Origin: Isoperla grammatica | Taxonomy: Eukaryota; Arthropoda; Insecta; Plecoptera; Perlodidae | DNA length: 64,000 nucleotides | Reading direction: 5' to 3' | Assembly (NCBI GenBank): GCA_945910005.1 | Contig: OX246746.1 | Location: 30,016,298-30,080,297 of the forward strand | Shown: piece after piece, positions 48,665-60,780 of the stretch | Position numbering within the stretch: the stretch's first letter is position 1 | How the letters are laid out: each line of letters begins with the position of its first letter | The notes under the pieces: generated by a model | Seen by the model: the letters and a program-made list of their open reading frames with translations, nothing else | Database searches by the model: none | Told to the model about the DNA's origin: nothing | Made by a program: the position numbers and the translations under genes

Positions 48665-51600
48665 CAATGTTACAATGCCTATACTCATCGCGCCCTACCT
48701 GTGCGCCGCCTCAATGTTACAATGCCTATACTCATCGCGCCCCTACCTGTGCGCCGCCTCAATGCCTATACTCATCGCGCCCTACCTGTGCGCCGCCTCA
48801 ATGCCTATACTCATCGCGCCCTACCTGTGCGCCGCCTCAATGTTACAATGCCTATACTCATCGCGCCCTACCTGTGCGCCGCCTCAATGCCTATACTCAT
48901 CGCGCCCTACCTGTGCGCCGCCTCAATGCCTATACTCATCGCGCCCTACCTGTGCGCCGCCTCAATGTTACAATGCCTATACTCATCGCGCCCCTACCTG
49001 TGCGCCGCCTCAATGTTACAACGCCTATACTCATCGCGCCCTACCTGTGCGCCGCCTCAATGCCTATACTCATCGCGCCCTACCTGTGCGCCGCCTCAAT
49101 GCCTATACTCATCGCGCCCTACCTGTGCGCCGCCTCAATGCCTATACTCATCGCGCCCTACCTGTGCGCCGCCTCAATGTTACAATGCCTATACTCATCG
49201 CGCCCTACCTGTGCGCCGCCTCAATGTTACAATGCCTACACTCATCGCGCCCTACCTGTGCGCCGCCTCAATGCCTATACTCATCGCGCCCCTACCTGTG
49301 CGCCGCCTCAATGTTACAATGCCTATACTCATCGCGCCCCTACCTGTGCGCCGCCTCAATGTTACAATGCCTATACTCATCGCGCCCTACCTGTGCGCCG
49401 CCTCAATGTTACAATGCCTATACTCATCGCGCCCTACCTGTGCGCCGCCTCAATGTTACAATGCCTATACTCATCGCGCCCTACCTGTGCGCCGCCTCAA
49501 TGTTACAATGCCTATACTCATCGCGCCCTACCTGTGCGCAGCCTCAATGCCTATACTCATCGCGCCCTACCTGTGCGCCGCCTCAATGTTACAATGCCTA
49601 TACTCATCGCGCCCTACCTGTGCGCCGCCTCAATGTTACAATGCCTATACTCATCGCGCCCCTACCTGTGCGCCGCCTCAATGTTACAATGCCTATACTC
49701 ATCGCGCCCTACCTGTGCGCCGCCTCAATGTTACAATGCCTATACTCATCGCGCCCTACCTGTGCGCCGCCTCAATGCCTAGACTCATCGCGCCCTACCT
49801 GTGCGCCGCCTCAATGTTACAATGCCTATACTCATCGCGCCCTACCTGTGCGCCGCCTCAATGTTACAATGCCTATACTCATCGCGCCCTACCTGTGCGC
49901 CGCCTCAATGTTACAATGCCTACACTCATCGCGCCCCTACCTGTGCGCCGCCTCAATGCCTATACTCATCGCGCCCTACCTGTGCGCCGCCTCAATGCCT
50001 ATACTCATCGCGCCCCTACCTGTGCGCCGCCTCAATGTTACAATGCCTATACTCATCGCGCCCTACCTGTGCGCCGCCTCAATGTTACAATGCCTATACT
50101 CATCGCGCCCTACCTGTGCGCCGCCTCAATGTTACAATGCCTACACTCATCGCGCCCTACCTGTGCGCCGCCTCAATGCCTATACTCATCGCGCCCTACC
50201 TGTGCGCCGCCTCAATGCCTATACTCATCGCGCCCCTACCTGTGCGCCGCCTCAATGTTACAATGCCTACACTCATCGCGCCCTACCTGTGCGCCGCCTC
50301 AATGTTACAATGCCTATACTCATCGCGCCCTACCTGTGCGCCGCCTCAATGTTACAATGCCTACACTCATCGCGCCCTACCTGTGCGCCGCCTCAATGTT
50401 ACAATGCCTATACTCATCGCGCCCCTACCTGTGCGCCGCCTCAATGTTACAATGCCTACACTCATCGAGCCCTACCTGTGCGCCGCCTCAATGTTACAAT
50501 GCCTACACTCATCGCGCCCTACCTGTGCGCCGCCTCAATGTTACAATGCCTATACTCATCGCGCCCTACCTGTGCGCCGCCTCAATGTTACAATGCCTAT
50601 ACTCATCGCGCCCTACCTGTGCGCCGCCTCAATGCCTACACTCATCGCGCCCCTACCTGTGCGCCGCCTCAATGCCTATACTCATCGCGCCCTACCTGTG
50701 CGCCGCCTCAATGCCTACACTCATCGCGCCCCTACCTGTGCGCCGCCTCAATGCCTATACTCATCGCGCCCCTACCTGTGCGCCGCCTCAATGTTACAAT
50801 GCCTATACTCATCGCGCCCTACCTGTGCGCCGCCTCAATGTTACAATGCCTACACTCATCGCGCCCCTACCTGTGCGCCGCCTCAATGCCTACACTCATC
50901 GCGCCCTACCTGTGCGCCGCCTCAATGTTACAATGCCTATACTCATCGCGCCCTACCTGTGCGCCGCCTCAATGTTACAATGCCTACACTCATCGCGCCC
51001 TACCTGTGCGCCGCCTCAATGCCTACACTCATCGCGCCCTACCTGTGCGCCGCCTCAATGTTACAATGCCTACACTCATCGCGCCCTACCTGTGCGCCGC
51101 CTCAATGTTACAATGCCTATACTCATCGCGCCCTACCTGTGCGCCGCCTCAATGTTACAATGCCTACACTCATCGCGCCCTACCTGTGCGCCGCCTCAAT
51201 GTTACAATGCCTATACTCATCGCGCCCCTACCTGTGCGCCGCCTCAATGTTACAATGCCTATACTCATCGCGCCCTACCTGTGCGCCGCCTCAATGTTAC
51301 AATGCCTATACTCATCGCGCCCCTACCTGTGCGCCGCCTCAATGTTACAATGCCTATACTCATCGCGCCCTACCTGTGCGCCGCCTCAATGTTACAATGC
51401 CTATACTCATCGCGCCCTACCTGTGCGCCGCCTCAATGTTACAATGCCTATACTCATCGCGCCCTACCTGTGCGCCGCCTCAATGTTACAATGCCTATAC
51501 TCATCGCGCCCTACCTGTGCGCCGCCTCAATGCCTATACTCATCGCGCCCTACCTGTGCGCCGCCTCAATGTTACAATGCCTATACTCATCGCGCCCCTA

Positions 51601-52194
51601 CCTGTGCGCCGCCTCAATGCCTATACTCATCGCGCCCTACCTGTGCGCCGCCTCAATGTTACAATGCCTATACTCATCGCGCCCTACCTGTGCGCCGCCT
51701 CAATGTTACAATGCCTATACTCATCGCGCCCTACCTGTGCGCCGCCTCAATGTTACAATGCCTATACTCATCGCGCCCCTACCTGTGCGCCGCCTCAATG
51801 TTACAATGCCTATACTCATCGCGCCCTACCTGTGCGCCGCCTCAATGCCTATACTCATCGCGCCCTACCTGTGCGCCGCCTCAATGCCTACACTCATCGC
51901 GCCCCTACCTGTGCGCCGCCTCAATGTTACAATGCCTATACTCATCGCGCCCCTACCTGTGCGCCGCCTCAATGTTACAATGCCTATACTCATCGCGCCC
52001 CTACCTGTGCGCCGCCTCAATGTTACAATGCCTATACTCATCGCGCCCCTACCTGTGCGCCGCCTCAATGTTACAATGCCTATACTCATCGCGCCCCTAC
52101 CTGTGCGCCGCCTCAATGTTACAATGCCTATACTCATCGCGCCCCTACCTGTGCGCCGCCTCAATGTTACAATGCCTATACTCATCGCGCCCCT

Positions 52195-55100
52195 ACCTGT
52201 GCGCCGCCTCAATGTTACAATGCCTATACTCATCGCGCCCCTACCTGTGCGCCGCCTCAATGTTACAATGCCTATACTCATCGCGCCCTACCTGTGCGCC
52301 GCCTCAATGTTACAATGCCTATACTCATCGCGCCCCTACCTGTGCGCCGCCTCAATGTTACAATGCCTATACTCATCGCGCCCTACCTGTGCGCCGCCTC
52401 AATGCCTATACTCATCGCGCCCTACCTGTGCGCCGCCTCAATGCCTACACTCATCGCGCCCCTACCTGTGCGCCGCCTCAATGTTACAATGCCTATACTC
52501 ATCGCGCCCCTACCTGTGCGCCGCCTCAATGTTACAATGCCTATACTCATCGCGCCCTACCTGTGCGCCGCCTCAATGCCTATACTCATCGCGCCCTACC
52601 TGTGCGCCGCCTCAATGTTACAATGTCTATACTCATCGCGCCCCTACCTGTGCGCCGCCTCAATGCCTATACTCATCGCGCCCCTACCTGTGCGCCGCCT
52701 CAATGTTACAATGCCTATACTCATCGCGCCCTACCTGTGCGCCGCCTCAATGTTACAATGCCTATACTCATCGCGCCCTACCTGTGCGCCGCCTCAATGT
52801 TACAATGCCTATACTCATCGCGCCCTACCTGTGCGCCGCCTCAATGTTACAATGCCTACACTCATCGCGCCCTACCTGTGCGCCGCCTCAATGTTACAAT
52901 GCCTATACTCATCGCGCCCTACCTGTGCGCCGCCTCAATGTTACAATGCCTATACTCATCGCGCCCTACCTGTGCGCCGCCTCAATGTTACAATGCCTAC
53001 ACTCATCGCGCCCTACCTGTGCGCCGCCTCAATGTTTATACTCATCGCGCCCCTACCTGTGCGCCGCCTCAATGTTACAATGCCTATACTCATCGCGCCC
53101 TACCTGTGCGCCGCCTCAATGTTACAATGCCTATACTCATCGCGCCCTACCTGTGCGCCGCCTCAATGCCTACACTCATCGCGCCCTACCTGTGCGCCGC
53201 CTCAATGCCTACACTCATCGCGCCCTACCTGTGCGCCGCCTCAATGCCTATACTCATCGCGCCCCTACCTGTGCGCCGCCTCAATGTTACAATGCCTATA
53301 CTCATCGCGCCCTACCTGTGCGCCGCCTCAATGTTACAATGCCTATACTCATCGCGCCCCTACCTGTGCGCCGCCTCAATGCCTATACTCATCGCGCCCT
53401 ACCTGTGCGCCGCCTCAATGTTACAATGCCTATACTCATCGCGCCCTACCTGTGCGCCGCCTCAATGTTACAATGCCTAAACTCATCGCGCCCCTACCTG
53501 TGCGCCGCCTCAATGTTACAATGCCTATACTCATCGCGCCCTACCTGTGCGCCGCCTCAATGCCTATACTTATCGCGCCCTACCTGTGCGCCGCCTCAAT
53601 GTTACAATGCCTATACTCATCGCGCCCTACCTGTGCGCCGCCTCAATGTTACAATGCCTACACTCATCGCGCCCCTACCTGTGCGCCGCCTCAATGTTAC
53701 AATGCCTATACTCATCGCGCCCTACCTGTGCGCCGCCTCAATGTTACAATGCCTATACTCATCGCGCCCTACCTGTGCGCCGCCTCAATGTTACAATGCC
53801 TATACTCATCGCGCCCTACCTGTGCGCCGCCTCAATGCCTACACTCATCGCGCCCTACCTGTGCGCCGCCTCAATGCCTATACTCATCGCGCCCTACCTG
53901 TGCGCCGCCTCAATGTTACAATGCCTATACTCATCGCGCCCTACCTTTGCGCCGCCTCAATGTTACAATGCCTACACTCATCGCGCCCCTACCTGTGCGC
54001 CGCCTCAATGCCTATACTCATCGCGCCCTACCTGTGCGCCGCCTCAATGCCTACACTCATCGCGCCCTACCTGTGCGCCGCCTCAATGTTACAATGCCTA
54101 TACTCATCGCGCCCTACCTGTGCGCCGCCTCAATGTTACAATGCCTATACTCATCGCGCCCTACCTGTGCGCCGCCTCAATGTTACAATGCCTACACTCA
54201 TCGCGCCCTACCTGTGCGCCGCCTCAATGTTACAATGCCTATACTCATCGCGCCCCTACCTGTTCGCCGCCTCAATGTTACAATGCCTACACTCATCGCG
54301 CCCTACCTGTGCGCCGCCTCAATGCCTATACTCATCGCGCCCTACCTGTGCGCCGCCTCAATGTTACAATGCCTATACTCATCGCGCCCCTACCTGTGCG
54401 CCGCCTCAATGCCTATACTCATCGCGCCCTACCTGTGCGCCGCCTCAATGTTACAATGCCTATACTCATCGCGCCCTACCTGTGCGCCGCCTCAATGTTA
54501 CAATGCCTATACTCATCGCGCCCTACCTGTGCGCCGCCTCAATGCCTACACTCATCGCGCCCTACCTGTGCGCCGCCTCAATGTTACAATGCCTATACTC
54601 ATCGCGCCCTACCTGTGCGCCGCCTCAATGTTACAATGCCTATACTCATCGCGCCCTACCTGTGCGCCGCCTCAATGCCTATACTCATCGCGCCCTACCT
54701 GTGCGCCGCCTCAATGTTACAATGCCTATACAGACTCATCGCGCCCTACCTGTGCGCCGCCTCAATGTTACAATGCCTACACTCATCGCGCCCTACCTGT
54801 GCGCCGCCTCAATGTTACAATGCCTACACTCATCGCGCCCTACCTGTGCGCCGCCTCAATGTTACAATGCCTACACTCATCGCGCCCTACCTGTGCGCCG
54901 CCTCAATGTTACAATGCCTACACTCATCGCGCCCTACCTGTGCGCCGCCTCAATGTTACAATGCCTACACTCATCGCGCCCTACCTGTGCGCCGCCTCAA
55001 TGTTACAATGCCTTTACTCATCGCGCCCCTACCTGTGCGCCGCCTCAATGTTACAATGCCTACACTCATCGCGCCCTACCTGTGCGCCGCCTCAATGTTA

Positions 55101-58100
55101 CAATGCCTACACTCATCGCGCCCTACCTGTGCGCCGCCTCAATGTTACAATGCCTACACTCATCGCGCCCTACCTGTGCGCCGCCTCAATGTTACAATGC
55201 CTATACTCATCGCGCCCTACCTGTGCGCCGCCTCAATGCCTATACTCATCGCGCCCCTACCTGTGCGCCGCCTCAATGCCTACACTCATCGCGCCCCTAC
55301 CTGTGCGCCGCCTCAATGCCTATACTCATCGCGCCCTACCTGTGCGCCGCCTCAATGTTACAATGCCTACACTCATCGCGCCCTACCTGTGCGCCGTCTC
55401 AATGTTACAATGCCTATACTCATCGCGCCCTACCTGTGCGCCGCCTCAATGTTACAATGCCTATACTCATCGCGCCCTACCTGTGCGCCGCCTCAATGTT
55501 ACAATGCCTATACTCATCGCGCCCTACCTGTGCGCCGCCTCAATGCCTATACTCATCGCGCCCTACCTGTGCGCCGCCTCAATGTTACAATGCCTATACT
55601 CATCGCGCCCTACCTGTGCGCCGCCTCAATGTTACAATGCCTATACTCATTGCGCCCTACCTGTGCGCCGCCTCAATGTTACAATGCCTATACTCATCGC
55701 GCCCTACCTGTGCGCCGCCTCAATGTTACAATGCCTATACTCATCGCGCCCTACCTGTGCGCCGCCTCAATGCCTACACTCATCGCGCCCTACCTGTGCG
55801 CCGCCTCAATGTTACAATGCCTATACTCATCGCGCCCTACCTGTGCGCCGCCTCAATGTTACAATGCCTATACTCATCGCGCCCTACCTGTGCGCCGCCT
55901 CAATGTTACAATGCCTACACTCATCGCGCCCCTACCTGTGCGCCGCCTCAATGCCTATACTCATCGCGCCCCTACCTGTGCGCCGCCTCAATGTTACAAT
56001 GCCTATACTCATCGCGCCCTACCTGTGCGCCGCCTCAATGTTACAATGCCTATACTCATCGCGCCCTACCTGTGCGCCGCCTCAATGTTACAATGCCTAC
56101 ACTCATCGCGCCCTACCTGTGCGCCGCCTCAATGTTACAATGCCTATACTCATCGCGCCCTACCTGTGCGCCGCCTCAATGTTACAATGCCTATACTCAT
56201 CGCGCCCCTACCTGTGCGCCGCCTCAATGCCTATACTCATCGCGCCCTACCTGTGCGCCGCCTCAATGTTACAATGCCTACACTCATCGCGCCCTACCTG
56301 TGCGCCGCCTCAATGTTACAATGCCTATACTCATCGCGCCCCTACCTGTGCGCCGCCTCAATGCCTATACTCATCGCGCCCTACCTGTGCGCCGCCTCAA
56401 TGTTACAATGCCTATACTCATCGCGCCCTACCTGTGCGCCGCCTCAATGCCTATACTCATCGCGCCCTACCTGTGCGCCGCCTCAATGTTACAATGCCTA
56501 CACTCATCGCGCCCTACCTGTGCGCCGCCTCAATGTTACAATGCCTATACTCATCGCGCCCCTACCTGTGCGCCGCCTCAATGCCTATACTCATCGCGCC
56601 CTACCTGTGCGCCGCCTCAATGTTACAATGCCTATACTCATCGCGCCCCTACCTGTGCGCCGCCTCAATGTTACAATGCCTATACTCATCGCGCCCTACC
56701 TGTGCGCCGCCTCAATGTTACAATGCCTATACTCATCGCGCCCCTACCTGTGCGCCGCCTCAATGTTACAATGCCTATACTCATCGCGCCCTACCTGTGC
56801 GCCGCCTCAATGCCTATACTCATCGCGCCCTACCTGTGCGCCGCCTCAATGCCTACACTCATCGCGCCCCTACCTGTGCGCCGCCTCAATGTTACAATGC
56901 CTATACTCATCGCGCCCCTACCTGTGCGCCGCCTCAATGTTACAATGCCTATACTCATCGCGCCCTACCTGTGCGCCGCCTCAATGCCTATACTCATCGC
57001 GCCCTACCTGTGCGCCGCCTCAATGTTACAATGTCTATACTCATCGCGCCCCTACCTGTGCGCCGCCTCAATGCCTATACTCATCGCGCCCCTACCTGTG
57101 CGCCGCCTCAATGTTACAATGCCTATACTCATCGCGCCCTACCTGTGCGCCGCCTCAATGTTACAATGCCTATACTCATCGCGCCCTACCTGTGCGCCGC
57201 CTCAATGTTACAATGCCTATACTCATCGCGCCCTACCTGTGCGCCGCCTCAATGTTACAATGCCTACACTCATCGCGCCCTACCTGTGCGCCGCCTCAAT
57301 GTTACAATGCCTATACTCATCGCGCCCTACCTGTGCGCCGCCTCAATGTTACAATGCCTATACTCATCGCGCCCTACCTGTGCGCCGCCTCAATGTTACA
57401 ATGCCTACACTCATCGCGCCCTACCTGTGCGCCGCCTCAATGTTTATACTCATCGCGCCCCTACCTGTGCGCCGCCTCAATGTTACAATGCCTATACTCA
57501 TCGCGCCCTACCTGTGCGCCGCCTCAATGTTACAATGCCTATACTCATCGCGCCCTACCTGTGCGCCGCCTCAATGCCTACACTCATCGCGCCCTACCTG
57601 TGCGCCGCCTCAATGCCTACACTCATCGCGCCCTACCTGTGCGCCGCCTCAATGCCTATACTCATCGCGCCCCTACCTGTGCGCCGCCTCAATGTTACAA
57701 TGCCTATACTCATCGCGCCCTACCTGTGCGCCGCCTCAATGTTACAATGCCTATACTCATCGCGCCCCTACCTGTGCGCCGCCTCAATGCCTATACTCAT
57801 CGCGCCCTACCTGTGCGCCGCCTCAATGTTACAATGCCTATACTCATCGCGCCCTACCTGTGCGCCGCCTCAATGTTACAATGCCTAAACTCATCGCGCC
57901 CCTACCTGTGCGCCGCCTCAATGTTACAATGCCTATACTCATCGCGCCCTACCTGTGCGCCGCCTCAATGCCTATACTTATCGCGCCCTACCTGTGCGCC
58001 GCCTCAATGTTACAATGCCTATACTCATCGCGCCCTACCTGTGCGCCGCCTCAATGTTACAATGCCTACACTCATCGCGCCCCTACCTGTGCGCCGCCTC

Positions 58101-60287
58101 AATGTTACAATGCCTATACTCATCGCGCCCTACCTGTGCGCCGCCTCAATGTTACAATGCCTATACTCATCGCGCCCTACCTGTGCGCCGCCTCAATGTT
58201 ACAATGCCTATACTCATCGCGCCCTACCTGTGCGCCGCCTCAATGCCTACACTCATCGCGCCCTACCTGTGCGCCGCCTCAATGCCTATACTCATCGCGC
58301 CCTACCTGTGCGCCGCCTCAATGTTACAATGCCTATACTCATCGCGCCCTACCTTTGCGCCGCCTCAATGTTACAATGCCTACACTCATCGCGCCCCTAC
58401 CTGTGCGCCGCCTCAATGCCTATACTCATCGCGCCCTACCTGTGCGCCGCCTCAATGCCTACACTCATCGCGCCCTACCTGTGCGCCGCCTCAATGTTAC
58501 AATGCCTATACTCATCGCGCCCTACCTGTGCGCCGCCTCAATGTTACAATGCCTATACTCATCGCGCCCTACCTGTGCGCCGCCTCAATGTTACAATGCC
58601 TACACTCATCGCGCCCTACCTGTGCGCCGCCTCAATGTTACAATGCCTATACTCATCGCGCCCCTACCTGTTCGCCGCCTCAATGTTACAATGCCTACAC
58701 TCATCGCGCCCTACCTGTGCGCCGCCTCAATGCCTATACTCATCGCGCCCTACCTGTGCGCCGCCTCAATGTTACAATGCCTATACTCATCGCGCCCCTA
58801 CCTGTGCGCCGCCTCAATGCCTATACTCATCGCGCCCTACCTGTGCGCCGCCTCAATGTTACAATGCCTATACTCATCGCGCCCTACCTGTGCGCCGCCT
58901 CAATGTTACAATGCCTATACTCATCGCGCCCTACCTGTGCGCCGCCTCAATGCCTACACTCATCGCGCCCTACCTGTGCGCCGCCTCAATGTTACAATGC
59001 CTATACTCATCGCGCCCTACCTGTGCGCCGCCTCAATGTTACAATGCCTATACTCATCGCGCCCTACCTGTGCGCCGCCTCAATGCCTATACTCATCGCG
59101 CCCTACCTGTGCGCCGCCTCAATGTTACAATGCCTATACAGACTCATCGCGCCCTACCTGTGCGCCGCCTCAATGTTACAATGCCTACACTCATCGCGCC
59201 CTACCTGTGCGCCGCCTCAATGTTACAATGCCTACACTCATCGCGCCCTACCTGTGCGCCGCCTCAATGTTACAATGCCTACACTCATCGCGCCCTACCT
59301 GTGCGCCGCCTCAATGTTACAATGCCTACACTCATCGCGCCCCTACCTGTGCGCCGCCTCAATGCCTATACTCATCGCGCCCCTACCTGTGCGCCGCCTC
59401 AATGCCTACACTCATCGCGCCCCTACCTGTGCGCCGCCTCAATGCCTATACTCATCGCGCCCTACCTGTGCGCCGCCTCAATGTTACAATGCCTACACTC
59501 ATCGCGCCCTACCTGTGCGCCGTCTCAATGTTACAATGCCTATACTCATCGCGCCCTACCTGTGCGCCGCCTCAATGTTACAATGCCTATACTCATCGCG
59601 CCCTACCTGTGCGCCGCCTCAATGTTACAATGCCTATACTCATCGCGCCCTACCTGTGCGCCGCCTCAATGCCTATACTCATCGCGCCCTACCTGTGCGC
59701 CGCCTCAATGTTACAATGCCTATACTCATCGCGCCCTACCTGTGCGCCGCCTCAATGTTACAATGCCTATACTCATTGCGCCCTACCTGTGCGCCGCCTC
59801 AATGTTACAATGCCTATACTCATCGCGCCCTACCTGTGCGCCGCCTCAATGTTACAATGCCTATACTCATCGCGCCCTACCTGTGCGCCGCCTCAATGCC
59901 TACACTCATCGCGCCCTACCTGTGCGCCGCCTCAATGTTACAATGCCTATACTCATCGCGCCCTACCTGTGCGCCGCCTCAATGTTACAATGCCTATACT
60001 CATCGCGCCCTACCTGTGCGCCGCCTCAATGTTACAATGCCTACACTCATCGCGCCCCTACCTGTGCGCCGCCTCAATGCCTATACTCATCGCGCCCCTA
60101 CCTGTGCGCCGCCTCAATGTTACAATGCCTATACTCATCGCGCCCTACCTGTGCGCCGCCTCAATGTTACAATGCCTATACTCATCGCGCCCTACCTGTG
60201 CGCCGCCTCAATGTTACAATGCCTACACTCATCGCGCCCTACCTGTGCGCCGCCTCAATGTTACAATGCCTATACTCATCGCGCCCC
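52195..60287 (+). repeat. Large segmental duplication in the array, period 4408/4126 bp
   Basis: A block of about 4 kb from about 52195 recurs from about 56603. Private variants sit 4408 bp apart: ATGTCTATAC (52623/57031), AATGTTTATA (53031/57439), CTATACTTATC (53561/57969), CTACCTTTGC (53941/58349), CCTGTTCGCC (54261/58669) and TATACAGACTC (54731/59139). Beyond that the offset becomes 4126: GCCGTCTC (55395/59521) and CATTGCG (55648/59774). The 282-bp difference equals exactly six 47-bp units. Confidence 0.88.
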
Positions 60288-60485
60288 TACCTGTGCGCCG
60301 CCTCAATGTTACAATGCCTATACTCATCGCGCCCCTACCTGTGCGCCGCCTCAATGCCTATACTCATCGCGCCCCTACCTGTGCGCCGCCTCAATGTTAC
60401 AATGCCTATACTCATCGCGCCCTACCTGTGCGCCGCCTCAATGTTACAATGCCTATACTCATCGCGCCCTACCTGTGCGCCGCCT

Positions 60486-60780
60486 CAATGTAACAATGCC
60501 TATACTCATCGCGCCCCTACCTGTGCGCCGCCTCAATGTTACAATGCCTATACTCATCGCGCCCTACCTGTGCGCCGCCTCAATGTAACAATGCCTATAC
60601 TCATCGCGCCCCTACCTGTGCGCCGCCTCAATGTTACAATGCCTATACTCATCGCGCCCCTACCTGTGCGCCGCCTCAATGTTACAATGCCTACACTCAT
60701 CGCGCCCTACCTGTGCGCCGCCTCAATGTTACAATGCCTATACTCATCGCGCCCTACCTGTGCGCCGCCTCAATGTAACA
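60486..60780 (+). repeat. 95-bp dimer amplification marked by ATGTAAC
   Basis: The private variant CAATGTAAC occurs at 60491, 60586 and 60776 (offsets 95 and 190), so a dimer of one 47- and one 48-bp unit was amplified locally, with one copy apparently reverted or converted at the expected 60681. Confidence 0.7.
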
